This document shows positions 33,420 through 42,042 of a stretch of 64,000 nt of DNA, one piece after another (the first letter of the stretch is position 1; every line of letters starts with the position of its first letter). The notes beneath the pieces were generated by a model. The model ran no database searches. It had not been told where the DNA came from and saw nothing but the letters and a program-made list of their open reading frames with translations. The position numbers and the translations under genes are program-made. Origin of the DNA: Haloarcula pelagica (lineage in GTDB: Archaea > Halobacteriota > Halobacteria > Halobacteriales > Haloarculaceae); NCBI RefSeq assembly GCF_030127105.1, contig NZ_CP126161.1, positions 744,001 through 808,000 on the forward strand. Direction: 5' to 3'.

Positions 33420-35939
33420 TCAGTCGTCGACGCCGGCCGCCTGGTCGGTGACAGCCTCGGTGTCGTCGTCGGGTAAGACACCCAGTGGCCGGTCGCGGTT
33501 GAACAGGCGGTCCCAGACGACCAGCACCGACGGGAGGACCAGGAGCGACGAGAGGAAGGCGTACGCGACCGACATCGCCGTGAGGATCCCGAACTGACCG
33601 ATCGCCGGGAACACGGCGAGAGCGAGGACGCCGATCCCGAACACCGTCGTCAACATGCTTCCCAGCAACGCTCCGCCGGTCCCGCGGACGGTCCGGTCCA
33701 GCGCCGTCTCCAGGTCGGTCTCCTCTATCTCGTCGGCGAACCGGTGGGTGACGTGGACCGAATAGTCGACCCCGAGTCCGATGGTGATCGCGAGCATCGT
33801 CGCCGTCAGCGCGTTGAACGGGATGTCGAGCACCCGCATCGTCCCCGCCAGTACGGCGACGGTGATCACCACCGGGACGAGGTTCGCGACCCCCAGCGAC
33901 GCCCGGCCTTCGAGCAGGTGGTAGATCAACACCAGGAACACCGCCGTCCCAGCCAGTGCAATGGCGAGCGACTGGATCGCCGACGCGAAGATGGCGTCGG
34001 AGACGGCCTGGAAGACGACGATCGATCCCGTCGCCGTCGCCTCGTATCGGAAGTCCTCGGCGACGGTCCGTGCGTCGGTGGCGACCTCCGCGTCGGAGGC
34101 GTCGGACTCGACGGTGTAGACGACGCGCGTGCTCCGGTAGTCCTCGGTGATGTAGTTGAGCGCCTGTCCACGCACCGGGGAGTCGAGCAGGTAGTCGTAG
34201 ATCTTCCCGAGGTTGTCGTCGGGGATCCCGTTGTCGTTGGCGTCGTTGCGCTCGACGAGTCGCCGGAACTCCTCGTCGCGCTCGGCGTGGTCCTGGATGA
34301 CGGTCACGATCGATGTCGAGGACGCACGGCCGTTCTCGCGGACGAACGAGTCGGGCGGGTTGTCTCCCGCCCGATAGATCTGTTCGAGGGCGTCGTCTTT
34401 CCGCATCGGGCCCTCGACGTAGATCGTCGCCTGACTGCTCTGTGTCGAGGAGAACTTGTCTTCGAGGAAGTTGGTGACGCCGGTGACGGTGTACTCGCTC
34501 GGCGCGAACGGTTCGGGCAGTTCTTCGAGATATTCGGGGTTGTCCTCCGGCGGAAGGAAGTCCTCCTGGGAGAACGATGTCGAGACGCCCGTCGCGTAGA
34601 CGCTCGCCCCGCCGGTCACCACGAGCACGAGCAACAGGAAGACGACCGGGGCCCGTTCGGAGATGGCGACACCGCCACGGAGGACGCCACCCAGGGCCGA
34701 CTCTTCGGACCCGAGCGGTCGCTGGCTGAACGTCGGGATGGGGTAGTTCTCACGGAGCCGGTCCAGTTCCACCTTCGCGGCCGGGAGGAACACGCCGAAG
34801 ATGGCGAACGTGAACAGGATCCCGATAGCCGCGACGTAGCCGAAGTCCTGGATCGGCGGCAGCGAACTCGTCAGGTTCGCCAGGAAGCCGATGACCGTCG
34901 TCCCCGTGACGATGAAGAAGGCGACGATCAACTGGTCAGTCGTGATCCGCATCGACGTGCCGATACCGGTGCCGTTCTCGCGTTCCTCCCGGTAGCGGTT
35001 GATGGCGTGGATCCCGAAGTCGATCCCGACCGCCAGCAACAGCGGCGGGACCGCGATGAGCATCTGTGAGAACGGGATGCCCGCCAGCCCCATGAACCCG
35101 AACGTCCAGACGATCGTCATGAACAGGGCGATCAGGCCCAGCGCCATGTCCGCCAGGTCCCGGTAGGCGATCGTCAGGAACAGGAGGATAAAGAGGACCG
35201 CCGCCGGAACCGTCAGGATCAGCGAGTCACCGACGACGTTCGAGAACTCCGCGGCGAGGATGCCCGAGCCGAACACCGTGATACCGTTTGGCCCGGTCGA
35301 GGAGACGACGAAGTCCGAGCGCTGCTGGATGCTCGTCAGCGGACTCGACCCGCCCTGTCCCGACCCCGAGGAGAGGCCTGCCGGGACCTCGTGGGTGACG
35401 AGCCCGATGGTCGCGGAGGCGCTCGCAGACTCGCGGTTGAAGTCGTTGCTGACCAGCGAGGTGAACTGCGGTGTCTCCGTGGCCGCGTCGCGGACCGCGG
35501 CGTCGATCTCGCTGTTGGTCGCACGTTCGACCGCGCGGATCTGTGCCTCGGTGGTCGTCGCGTCAGGATCGAGCTGAGTGGCGACCAGTCCAGCGGCGGA
35601 GGATGTCGACGTGACCCGTAGCTCGGCGTGGTCTTCCAGGCGGTTCTGTGACCGGAGCATCCGCAACATCGACGCCTTCGAGAGGACGTTGTTGCTATCC
35701 TGGATGAGCTGTGTGTTGCCGGTGTCGGTCTCGAAGCTGGGAGAGAACTTCGTGTTGACCTGTTCGAACGCCTCCTCGGCGGGGAGTCCGGTGGTGAACT
35801 GCGAAGTCCCGGCGTTCGTCGAGACGCCGCCGAGGCCGGCACCGAACAGGAGCGTCACCACCAGGAAGGTGATGACGACTCTCCTGGAGTCCTCGACGAT
35901 CCGGTCGTCGATCCAGTCGATGTACCGCTGGTGATCCAT
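33420..35939 (-). CDS. RND superfamily (MMPL/HAE3-type) exporter
   Basis: 839 residues in two homologous halves, each with one N-terminal span, a large external loop and five further spans. Half 1 ends with GIDFGIHAINRYREERE, half 2 with GLGVDYSVHVTHRFADEIEE; the Asp in each is the kind expected for proton coupling. The second external loop contains NDANDNGIPDDN, which looks like a calcium-binding loop. I start at ATG 35939 (MDHQRYIDW), 1 bp after the upstream gene's stop; the longer ORF start is inside that gene. Transcribed after the CARDB surface protein gene and divergent from a TetR-type regulator. The cargo (lipid or amphiphile) is unknown. Confidence 0.9.
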   Translation of the reverse strand: MDHQRYIDWIDDRIVEDSRRVVITFLVVTLLFGAGLGGVSTNAGTSQFTTGLPAEEAFEQVNTKFSPSFETDTGNTQLIQDSNNVLSKASMLRMLRSQNRLEDHAELRVTSTSSAAGLVATQLDPDATTTEAQIRAVERATNSEIDAAVRDAATETPQFTSLVSNDFNRESASASATIGLVTHEVPAGLSSGSGQGGSSPLTSIQQRSDFVVSSTGPNGITVFGSGILAAEFSNVVGDSLILTVPAAVLFILLFLTIAYRDLADMALGLIALFMTIVWTFGFMGLAGIPFSQMLIAVPPLLLAVGIDFGIHAINRYREERENGTGIGTSMRITTDQLIVAFFIVTGTTVIGFLANLTSSLPPIQDFGYVAAIGILFTFAIFGVFLPAAKVELDRLRENYPIPTFSQRPLGSEESALGGVLRGGVAISERAPVVFLLLVLVVTGGASVYATGVSTSFSQEDFLPPEDNPEYLEELPEPFAPSEYTVTGVTNFLEDKFSSTQSSQATIYVEGPMRKDDALEQIYRAGDNPPDSFVRENGRASSTSIVTVIQDHAERDEEFRRLVERNDANDNGIPDDNLGKIYDYLLDSPVRGQALNYITEDYRSTRVVYTVESDASDAEVATDARTVAEDFRYEATATGSIVVFQAVSDAIFASAIQSLAIALAGTAVFLVLIYHLLEGRASLGVANLVPVVITVAVLAGTMRVLDIPFNALTATMLAITIGLGVDYSVHVTHRFADEIEETDLETALDRTVRGTGGALLGSMLTTVFGIGVLALAVFPAIGQFGILTAMSVAYAFLSSLLVLPSVLVVWDRLFNRDRPLGVLPDDDTEAVTDQAAGVDD

Positions 35940-35940
35940 C

Positions 35941-37866
35941 TTATCGGTACCTGAGGTATCCGGCCACCGCAAGCGCAACCAGTAGCACGATGCCACCGAT
36001 CAGCGGGAGCGGGAGTCCGCCGCCGCTCTGTTCCGTGACCGAAACCGGGAAGCGGTAGGTGTCGGAGATCGACGTGTCGCCGTCGGGCTCCTCGTACTGG
36101 AGGTCCATCGAGACGGGGTAGGTCTTCTCCATCGCACCGCCGCTGGCGCTGATACCGAACTTGAGCGTCGCCGACTCACCGGGGTCGAGCCCGGAGACGA
36201 ACGCGTTGTCGTCGGTCGCCGAGATGGGTGCGTTGGTGAACAGCTTCGCGTCGATGTTGGTCAGGCGCTGGTCGTTGGTGTTGGTGACCGTGAGTTCGAT
36301 AGTCTTGGTCTGGCCGGCACTGACGTTGACATCGGTCGTGTCGATGCGGAACTCGTCTGCGCTGTCGGCGACCGGCTGCAGGATCTCGATCGTGTCGCTC
36401 TCGCGGCGGTCGCCCTCACGGTTGCGATAGCGGGTCACGAAGTCGAACTGCCGGGGGCCGCCCTCGGCGGCGCTGGAGACATCGACGCCGAACGAGACCT
36501 GTGCGGAGGCGCCGGGTTCGAGGTTCCCGACGGCGTACTCGGTCTTCTGTGGCGAGATGTTGTCGTTCTCGCTGTCCCAGACGAGCACGACGTTCTGAAC
36601 CGCGTTCGCGCCGGTGTTGGTCAGAGTCGCGTTGAGCCGCCCGTCGTCGCCGGCCCGGAGGTTCGATTCGACTTCGGTCAGGCTGAACGTCTGTTCGGGC
36701 TCCGGCTGCAGACCCAGTTGGATGTTCTCGTCGGCGCCGGCGTCGCCCTCGGGATCGGTGTAGCCGACCGTCGCCACGAGCGCGTAGGGCCGTACCTGCG
36801 CGTTATCGCTGGTGGTCGCTTCGACGCGGACCGTCCGGGTTTCGCCGGGCTGCCACGGGCCGACGTACTGGGTCGTCGACTCGGAGCCGCTGAACGACAC
36901 GTCGCTGCTCTGTGAGGTGATCTGGACCGTCGCGTCGTTGACGGCGATGGGACCCTCGTTGCGGAAGGTCACGTTGTAGGTTCCGGTGTCGCCCACCGAC
37001 ACGTCGCTGTCGAGTGCGGTGACGCTGAACGTCTGTTCGGACGCCAGGTCGACGCCGACGGACTGGCGGGCCGAAGTACGGTCGGCGCCCGACTCGTCCT
37101 CGAAGTTGACGGAGAGGCCGAACTCGTAGGCGTCGGCTTCCGCGTTGGGCGTCGAGCCGACACGGTAGCTGAAGGTCCGGAGTTCACCGGGCTCCCACTC
37201 GGAGACGTAGCGGGAACTGGCCTGCTGGCCGCCGACGGTGAGTTCGGAGCTGCTGGACTCGAAGCTGACGGAGGCGTCACTGGCGTCCTGGGAGCCCGTG
37301 TTCTCGACGGTGACCGAGACGGTGCCTGTCGACCCGACGCGGGCGTTCGAGTCGACATCGGTCACGTCGAACTTCGCGCGGTCGGAGACTCTGACTGTGA
37401 CGTACTCCCGGACCGTCGCGTCCGTTTCATCGCGGTCGCCCGTGCTCTCGGAGATGTAGTCGGTGTACTTGTACTTGAGATCGACCGGGACGCGGTAGGT
37501 CCCGGGTTCGGCGTCGTCCTGAACGACGACATCGAACGAGATCGGTTCCGTGGTGGTCTCGGGCAGCGACCCGTAGACCTGCTGACCGGTCGTGATCGTG
37601 AACGGCCCGCCACCGTCTCTGACGGCCACCCGCAGTCCGCGGGCGGTCGTCACTTGGCTGTTGTAGTTCGGGTTGCGTGCGGATGCCGTCTCCAGTGATC
37701 CGGTGTTCGTCAGCACGACATCGAACGTCGTCTCCTCGCCGGGGACGACCGTCGATTCGGTGAGTGTAGCTGTGATGTCGGGGCTCCCGACAACGGCGCC
37801 GGCGGCGATACCGGGTACCAGCAACAATGCGACAACTGCCAGCGTGAGAAGTGTACGTGAGTTCAT
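35941..37866 (-). CDS. Surface protein with tandem CARDB/Ig-like domains
   Basis: 641 residues. A Sec signal (LLTLAVVALLLVPGIAAGA) is followed by about five Ig-like repeats, four opening alike: FDVTDVDSNARVGSTGTV, FSVTALDSDVSVGDTGTY, FSLTEVESNLRAGDDGRL, FRIDTTDVNVSAGQTKTI. A C-terminal membrane span (LPLIGGIVLLVALAVAGYLRY) anchors the protein outward. These features match COG1361-type S-layer-like proteins, which are often paired with MMPL exporters in haloarchaea. ATG at 37866 is chosen as it directly precedes the signal; 1 bp separates it from the exporter gene. It probably works with the exporter outside the cell. Confidence 0.87.
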   Translation of the reverse strand: MNSRTLLTLAVVALLLVPGIAAGAVVGSPDITATLTESTVVPGEETTFDVVLTNTGSLETASARNPNYNSQVTTARGLRVAVRDGGGPFTITTGQQVYGSLPETTTEPISFDVVVQDDAEPGTYRVPVDLKYKYTDYISESTGDRDETDATVREYVTVRVSDRAKFDVTDVDSNARVGSTGTVSVTVENTGSQDASDASVSFESSSSELTVGGQQASSRYVSEWEPGELRTFSYRVGSTPNAEADAYEFGLSVNFEDESGADRTSARQSVGVDLASEQTFSVTALDSDVSVGDTGTYNVTFRNEGPIAVNDATVQITSQSSDVSFSGSESTTQYVGPWQPGETRTVRVEATTSDNAQVRPYALVATVGYTDPEGDAGADENIQLGLQPEPEQTFSLTEVESNLRAGDDGRLNATLTNTGANAVQNVVLVWDSENDNISPQKTEYAVGNLEPGASAQVSFGVDVSSAAEGGPRQFDFVTRYRNREGDRRESDTIEILQPVADSADEFRIDTTDVNVSAGQTKTIELTVTNTNDQRLTNIDAKLFTNAPISATDDNAFVSGLDPGESATLKFGISASGGAMEKTYPVSMDLQYEEPDGDTSISDTYRFPVSVTEQSGGGLPLPLIGGIVLLVALAVAGYLRYR

Positions 37867-38021
37867 AACTGTGACTGGAGGCCGACTGTGCAAGTGTGAT
37901 TAGTAGCAGAACGGGACAGTTCGGGACGGTGGGGCACCGGCGTCGACAACGGGTTTGACAGGCTGGTATCGAACCCCCCACGAGTGTCTCGACTATCGTG
38001 TTCCATTCCGCGTTCTCGGAT

Positions 38022-38037
38022 CGAATGAACGTTCGGT
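38022..38037. promoter_or_regulatory. 16-bp candidate TetR operator, copy 1
   Basis: CGAATGAACGTTCGGT. It matches the site at 38088-38103 at 13 of 16 positions (consensus CGAAYGAAYRTTCGGT), 66 bp apart. It lies in the divergent region between the CARDB/exporter operon and the TetR gene. Confidence 0.55.
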
Positions 38038-38074
38038 TGGTTATCAACGTTGTGGTTCACCCGTCATCTACAGG

Positions 38075-38082
38075 GTATTTAT
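38075..38082 (+). promoter_or_regulatory. TATA-like box of the TetR gene
   Basis: GTATTTAT is centred 28 bp before the ATG at 38107. Confidence 0.5.
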
Positions 38083-38087
38083 GCACC

Positions 38088-38103
38088 CGAACGAATATTC
38101 GGT
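38088..38103. promoter_or_regulatory. 16-bp candidate TetR operator, copy 2
   Basis: CGAACGAATATTCGGT, with the 10-bp palindrome CGAATATTCG inside. It covers the expected transcription start of the TetR gene, so bound repressor would block its own gene. Confidence 0.55.
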
Positions 38104-38106
38104 CAG

Positions 38107-38724
38107 ATGGTCGATGGGGTTCCGTTCAGCGGTGAACCGGGCGATTCGAGAGAGGCGATCATGCACGCCACGTTCTGTGCGCTCCAGCAGCACGGCTACG
38201 CCGGACTCTCGATCCAGCGGATCGCGGACGAGGCGGAGCTGAGCAAGTCGACGTTCTACCACCACTTCGACGGCAAGGAGGACCTGCTGTTGTCCTTTCT
38301 GGAGTTCATCCTCGATACGTTCGATCAGCTGTTCCAGCTCGAATCCTCTGGCGACCCTCACGCCGATCTGAAGACTTTCGTGAGCCTGGTCCTCGGTGAC
38401 TTTCCACACGCAGAGGAGCTCCCCGACAGGGACGCCGCGTTGCGGACGTACGTCGAGTTGCGCGCCCACGCGGTTCGAACCCCCGAGTTCCGCGCGAAGT
38501 TCACCGAGACCGACCACCGGTTCACCGACCGGGTATCGACGATCATCGAGGAAGGGATCGAGGAAGGCGTGTTCGCCGATGTCGACCCCGAGCAGACGGC
38601 GCAGTTCCTGCTCACGATGATCGACGGGATCGTCCTCCAGAACGCGACCCGGGAGGACGACCCCGTCGCGACGATGCAGGAGTCACTGGAGACGTACATC
38701 GACGAGCGACTGGTCGTCCGGTGA
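38107..38724 (+). CDS. TetR/AcrR-family transcriptional regulator
   Basis: 205 residues. The N-terminal HTH shows YAGLSIQRIADEAELSKSTFYHHFDGKEDLL, split as helix-turn-helix, the most conserved part of TetR regulators. The C-terminal ~140 helical residues form the ligand and dimer domain (LRTYVELRAHAVRTPEFR, then FLLTMIDGIVLQN). ATG at 38107 is used because a TATA-like box lies 28 bp upstream; the ORF extends further in frame but overlaps the candidate operator. Divergent from an exporter operon, its expected target by analogy with AcrR systems. Confidence 0.9.
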   Translation: MVDGVPFSGEPGDSREAIMHATFCALQQHGYAGLSIQRIADEAELSKSTFYHHFDGKEDLLLSFLEFILDTFDQLFQLESSGDPHADLKTFVSLVLGDFPHAEELPDRDAALRTYVELRAHAVRTPEFRAKFTETDHRFTDRVSTIIEEGIEEGVFADVDPEQTAQFLLTMIDGIVLQNATREDDPVATMQESLETYIDERLVVR

Positions 38725-38727
38725 CGG

Positions 38728-39300
38728 TCAGCCGGTCTCCCGACGGATCGACTCGTGGGCCTGGACGAGCGCCTCGAAGTCGTCGATCGCCGTCCGGAGC
38801 GTCGTCTCGAGTTCGTCGGCACGGTTTCTGAGTGCTCGATACTCGCTGCTGGTGTCGAGTTGTCCCGGTGTCTTCTCGGCTTCGAGGACCGCGAGTTTCG
38901 CCGTGATCTCGAAGTACTCGTCGAGCCGCGCGTCCCGATCGGGCGTCGATAGCTGCTGGTCGAGCGCCGCGAGCAGCGTCTCGCGGTCGACGGGTTTGCA
39001 GAGGTAGTCGTCGAATCCCATTTCTAAGATGTTCAGGTCCGGATCGACGGCGGTGAGCATCACGACAGCGCCCTCGTACCCCCGCTCGCGGAGCCGATCG
39101 AGCACGTCGTCGCCGTGGATGTCCGGCATCCGGCGGTCCAGCAGGATCGCGTCGAACGCCGGCCCCGCGCGGTCGAGCGCGGCCTCGCCGCCGTAGACCG
39201 TCTCGGTCTCGTAGTAGCCGGCGAGACGGGCCGCCTGTGTGTCTGCGACCGCCTGCTCGTCGTCGACGATCAACACGCGACCGTTTTGGGACGATACCAC
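38728..39300 (-). CDS. HalX-type response regulator (copy 1)
   Basis: 190 residues. A complete receiver domain: acidic pair VDDE, phospho-acceptor Asp in AILLDRRMPDIHG (~54), and Lys in LCKPVD. The C-terminal ~70 residues are the helical HalX domain (LDEYFEITAKLAVLEAEKT, then a coiled-coil-like region), with no DNA-binding motif, so the output is probably protein-protein. It converges with the TetR gene (3 bp). Paralogous to the gene at 40008-40571; the two flank a membrane PAS protein. Confidence 0.9.
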   Translation of the reverse strand: MVSSQNGRVLIVDDEQAVADTQAARLAGYYETETVYGGEAALDRAGPAFDAILLDRRMPDIHGDDVLDRLRERGYEGAVVMLTAVDPDLNILEMGFDDYLCKPVDRETLLAALDQQLSTPDRDARLDEYFEITAKLAVLEAEKTPGQLDTSSEYRALRNRADELETTLRTAIDDFEALVQAHESIRRETG

Positions 39301-39386
39301 AGCTAATCTATCGTTGACGCGCGTTTATGCCTGACGCCCGATCGATGCGGAAAGGGTTAACCCGCGGCCGGTCGACGGATCGGGTG

Positions 39387-39989
39387 ATGGCCGGCAGATC
39401 GGAACAACAGGACGGGAGTCGGTTCGGGAGCGTCGCGACGATGGTCGCCTGGATCGGTGCCGGGGCGGTCCTCGTCGCCGGCGGGGCGCTCGCCGTCGGT
39501 TCGGTCGTCGACCTCCCGCTGTCGCGGACCGTCCTCGGTGGTCTGGGGATCGCACTCGGTGGCGGCATCGGTGCGGTCGGCTACATCGTTTCGGTCGACG
39601 ACATCGAGCACCCCGAGACCGATCGGCCGGCCGAGACCGTCGAACTCGACGACGAGGAGATCCCGGCCCCGGAACCGATCGACCTGTTCGGCGGCCACCC
39701 CGACCCGATCCTCTACTACACCGACGAAGGGTACGGGCCGGTCGTTCGGGCCGCGAACGAGGCGTTCGGCGCCACCTTCGATGTCCCGACTGCCCGGATC
39801 GCCGGGACGCCGCTGGGGGAGACACTGATGGCGGTCGACTCGGCGGCGATCGACACCGCGGCGGTCGCGGACGACGAGTTCGAAGCGACGAATACCTTCG
39901 AGACGGCGACCGGCCACAGGGAGTACCGATTGCGGTCGGTCGGGGACGGGGACGACGGCTATCTGCTGTACACCCCCCTGGAGCCCTGA
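39387..39989 (+). CDS. Membrane protein with a cytoplasmic PAS-like domain and no kinase
   Basis: 200 residues. Two membrane segments near the N terminus (SVATMVAWIGAGAVLVAGGAL, then VLGGLGIALGGGIGAVGYIV). Beyond an acidic linker, residues ~100-190 read like a PAS fold: HPDPILYYTDEGYGPVVRAA, FGATFDVPTARIAGTPLGETL, and final strands REYRLRSV and GYLLYTPL. No transmitter or receiver domain exists. ATG at 39387 is preferred for a TATA-like TTAACC about 31 bp upstream; ATG at 39327 is an alternative that adds 20 residues. It lies between two HalX regulators on the opposite strand. Confidence 0.65.
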   Translation: MAGRSEQQDGSRFGSVATMVAWIGAGAVLVAGGALAVGSVVDLPLSRTVLGGLGIALGGGIGAVGYIVSVDDIEHPETDRPAETVELDDEEIPAPEPIDLFGGHPDPILYYTDEGYGPVVRAANEAFGATFDVPTARIAGTPLGETLMAVDSAAIDTAAVADDEFEATNTFETATGHREYRLRSVGDGDDGYLLYTPLEP

Positions 39990-40007
39990 GCGTCCTCGCC
40001 GGCAGTC

Positions 40008-40571
40008 TCACCCCGGTCGGCGGCCGATCTCTTCGAACGCCGTCGCGATGTCTTCGAACTCCGCGAGCGCGTCGTCCATCTCCGCTCTGAGGCGTGCCGC
40101 CCGCTGTTGGAGCTGTGCCATCTCGTCGCTGTCCTCGATCGACTGTGGTGTCTTCTCTGCTTCCAGTAACGCGAGCTTGGATGTCGTCTCCAGATACTCG
40201 GTCAGTCGGTCGTCGTACCGACGGGCAGCGAGTTGCTGTTCGATGGCGGCGACGAGATCGTCCTTGTCGACGGGTTTGCACAGGTAGTCGTCGAAGGGCA
40301 TCTCGATGATGTCGAAGTCGGGGTCGACGGCCGTTATCATGATGACACGCACGTCGAGTTCCCGGTCGCGGATCGCTTCGAGCACGTCGTCACCGGAGAT
40401 GTCCGGCATCCGTCGGTCGAGCAGGACGACATCGATGTCGTCGTCGATCAACTCCAGTGCCTCCCCACCGCCGTAGGCCGTCTCCGTCTCGTATTCGTTC
40501 CGGAGGCGCAGCGCGTAGACATCCGCGACCTCCGTCTCGTCGTCGACGACGAGGACAGTAGCCTCTGTCAC
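40008..40571 (-). CDS. HalX-type response regulator (copy 2)
   Basis: 187 residues from a GTG at 40571. Receiver: VDDE, Asp in VVLLDRRMPDISGDDV (~54), Lys in LCKPVD. The C-terminal HalX domain reads LTEYLETTSKLALLEAEKTP followed by an amphipathic helix. It is clearly paralogous to the copy at 38728 (shared LLDRRMPDI, GDDVL, DDYLCKPVD, EAEKTP). GTG is chosen because a TATA-like box lies 30 bp upstream at 40598-40607; the longer ORF start falls in the promoter. Confidence 0.88.
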   Translation of the reverse strand: MTEATVLVVDDETEVADVYALRLRNEYETETAYGGGEALELIDDDIDVVLLDRRMPDISGDDVLEAIRDRELDVRVIMITAVDPDFDIIEMPFDDYLCKPVDKDDLVAAIEQQLAARRYDDRLTEYLETTSKLALLEAEKTPQSIEDSDEMAQLQQRAARLRAEMDDALAEFEDIATAFEEIGRRPG

Positions 40572-40597
40572 AATATCCTGTAGTGCCCGCTGTGTCC

Positions 40598-40607
40598 ATA
40601 TAACTAT
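40598..40607 (-). promoter_or_regulatory. TATA-like box of HalX copy 2
   Basis: Minus strand TAGTTATATG, centred 30 bp before the GTG at 40571, fixing that start. Confidence 0.5.
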
Positions 40608-40679
40608 ACTGGGGAAGCGGTCACGGTACGGCTGTAACGGAAGTTTAATGATTGCGTCACGGCGAGATTCGGGATAGGA

Positions 40680-40967
40680 ATGCTCGCGCCACCGCTGCAA
40701 CTCATCGACAGCTTCCTGCTGAACTACAACGTTGGCGATGTCCTGTTACTGAGCTTCGTCCTCGGCGCTGTCGGAGTGCTGCCGACGCGGTCGCTCCGGC
40801 TGCTGGGGCTACACACGGTCGGTATCGGCGTCGTCCTGCTGATCCTGCCGACGACGACGATGGAACCGAGCGCCGGGAGCTTTCTGACTTCGTCGTTCCA
40901 GTACAAGCTGTTCGGGCTCGTGTTGCTCGTGATCGCCCCCGTGCTGTTCTCGCTGGGCCGGCGCTAG
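40680..40967 (+). CDS. Small three-helix membrane protein, unrecognised
   Basis: 95 residues with three hydrophobic segments (~15-36, ~43-58 and ~74-92). It ends in a basic tail (SLGRR) and is translated from ATG 40680 behind a TATA-like AGTTTAATG at 40642. The stop overlaps the end of the convergent nadK gene by 4 bp. No conserved motif is recognised. Codon use matches the neighbours, which supports a real gene. Confidence 0.6.
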   Translation: MLAPPLQLIDSFLLNYNVGDVLLLSFVLGAVGVLPTRSLRLLGLHTVGIGVVLLILPTTTMEPSAGSFLTSSFQYKLFGLVLLVIAPVLFSLGRR

Positions 40968-41815
40968 GCGAGTTTCTCCAGCGCGGTGAAGAAATCGAGC
41001 GGCGGTCCCGCGAGGCGGATCGGGTCGCTCGCCCGCGAGATGGCGACCCGACACGGCGGTTCGATCTTCTGTCTGACACGCCCGTCACTGACGACGACAC
41101 CCGTGTCCGTCGCCGTCACCTCGACTACCACCTCGCTGTCGGCGTCGACGACGAGGGGTGGCATCCCCTCGTCACCGGCCATCTCGGTGACGATGAGGCC
41201 GTCGACATCGGGGTGGACGAGCGGCCCGCCCTCGCTCAGGTTGTAGGCGGTCGAGCCCGTGGGTGTCGCGACGAGGACGCCGTCGGCGTGGTCCGCGGTG
41301 TAGGTCGCCCCGTCGACCTGGACCCTGAAGGTTCCGCCGCCGCCGTGGCCGCGACGGGACCCCTGGACGACGACCTCGTTGAGCGCCGGCGACAGTTCCC
41401 AGTCGTCGCCGCTGGCCCGGATCCGCGCCAGTGCCCGGGTGCGTGCGCTGCCGGTCTTCTGGATGTGTTCGACCTCGGCGACGACCGTCTCGATCGCCTC
41501 CTCGGGCGCGATGGCGTTCAGAAAGCCGACTTCGCCGAGATTGACGCCCATGATCGGTGTCGATCCCGCCCCGCGGGCGGCATAGAGGAAGGTGCCGTCG
41601 CCGCCGATGCTCACGACGAGAGCACACTCGTCCATCGACTCGACGGGTGCGGTCTCCGGGGTCGGACGCTCCCAGGCGTCGTGGTCGTCGGCCGTCTCGC
41701 CGGTGGTCTCGTCGACCACGACAGCGGCGGAGACCTCGTGGAGCCGGTCCGACAGCGTACTCGCAAGCGAGATGGCCCGGTCGTTGTTGCGCTGGGCCAC
41801 GATGCCGACGGTCAT
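40964..41815 (-). CDS. nadK: NAD kinase
   Basis: 283 residues. It phosphorylates NAD to NADP. Key motifs: VSIGGDGTFLYAARGAG (the GGDG phosphate loop), NLGEVGFLNAI, the diagnostic LNEVVVQ, and the substrate strand GVLVATPTGSTAYNLSEGG. ATG at 41815 is preferred since a TATA-like box (41838-41846) lies 27 bp upstream; the ORF's further upstream start is in the promoter. Length is normal for archaeal enzymes. Confidence 0.93.
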   Translation of the reverse strand: MTVGIVAQRNNDRAISLASTLSDRLHEVSAAVVVDETTGETADDHDAWERPTPETAPVESMDECALVVSIGGDGTFLYAARGAGSTPIMGVNLGEVGFLNAIAPEEAIETVVAEVEHIQKTGSARTRALARIRASGDDWELSPALNEVVVQGSRRGHGGGGTFRVQVDGATYTADHADGVLVATPTGSTAYNLSEGGPLVHPDVDGLIVTEMAGDEGMPPLVVDADSEVVVEVTATDTGVVVSDGRVRQKIEPPCRVAISRASDPIRLAGPPLDFFTALEKLA

Positions 41816-41861
41816 ACCGGTAGCTACGGCGCGGGGGTCATAAACCAGCCAGGGTTCGCCC

Positions 41862-42020
41862 TCAGATCTCCTCGAGCGAGTCGAACTCGCTCCAGCACTC
41901 ACACTCCAGGTCCTCGATCGACGTTACCTCGTCGGGGAACGACGAGATTGGCATCCCGTCGTCGAACTCCCCACAGCCCTCCCGGTGGAGAGAGAAGTCA
42001 CCACTCGCCATGACCGGCAT
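41862..42020 (-). CDS. 52-residue acidic protein with clustered cysteines
   Basis: An ORF too short for most gene callers. The predicted product begins MPVMASGDFSLHREGCGEFD and ends ECECWSEFDSLEEI, with Cys at positions 16, 41 and 43, and about 30% acidic residues. A TATA-like box on the minus strand (42043-42053, GTATAAATC in the plus sense) is centred 27 bp before the ATG at 42020, strong support for a leaderless transcript; ATG at 42011 is the alternative. The His/Cys pattern could bind zinc. It sits in a separate unit between nadK and top6A. Confidence 0.6.
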   Translation of the reverse strand: MPVMASGDFSLHREGCGEFDDGMPISSFPDEVTSIEDLECECWSEFDSLEEI

Positions 42021-42042
42021 ACACACAGCAACGGCGTTCTGG

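Noticed and set aside
40652-42013. Plus-strand ORF (453 residues) opposite nadK
   Set aside because: Antisense frame of nadK and part of the small membrane protein gene; no motif.
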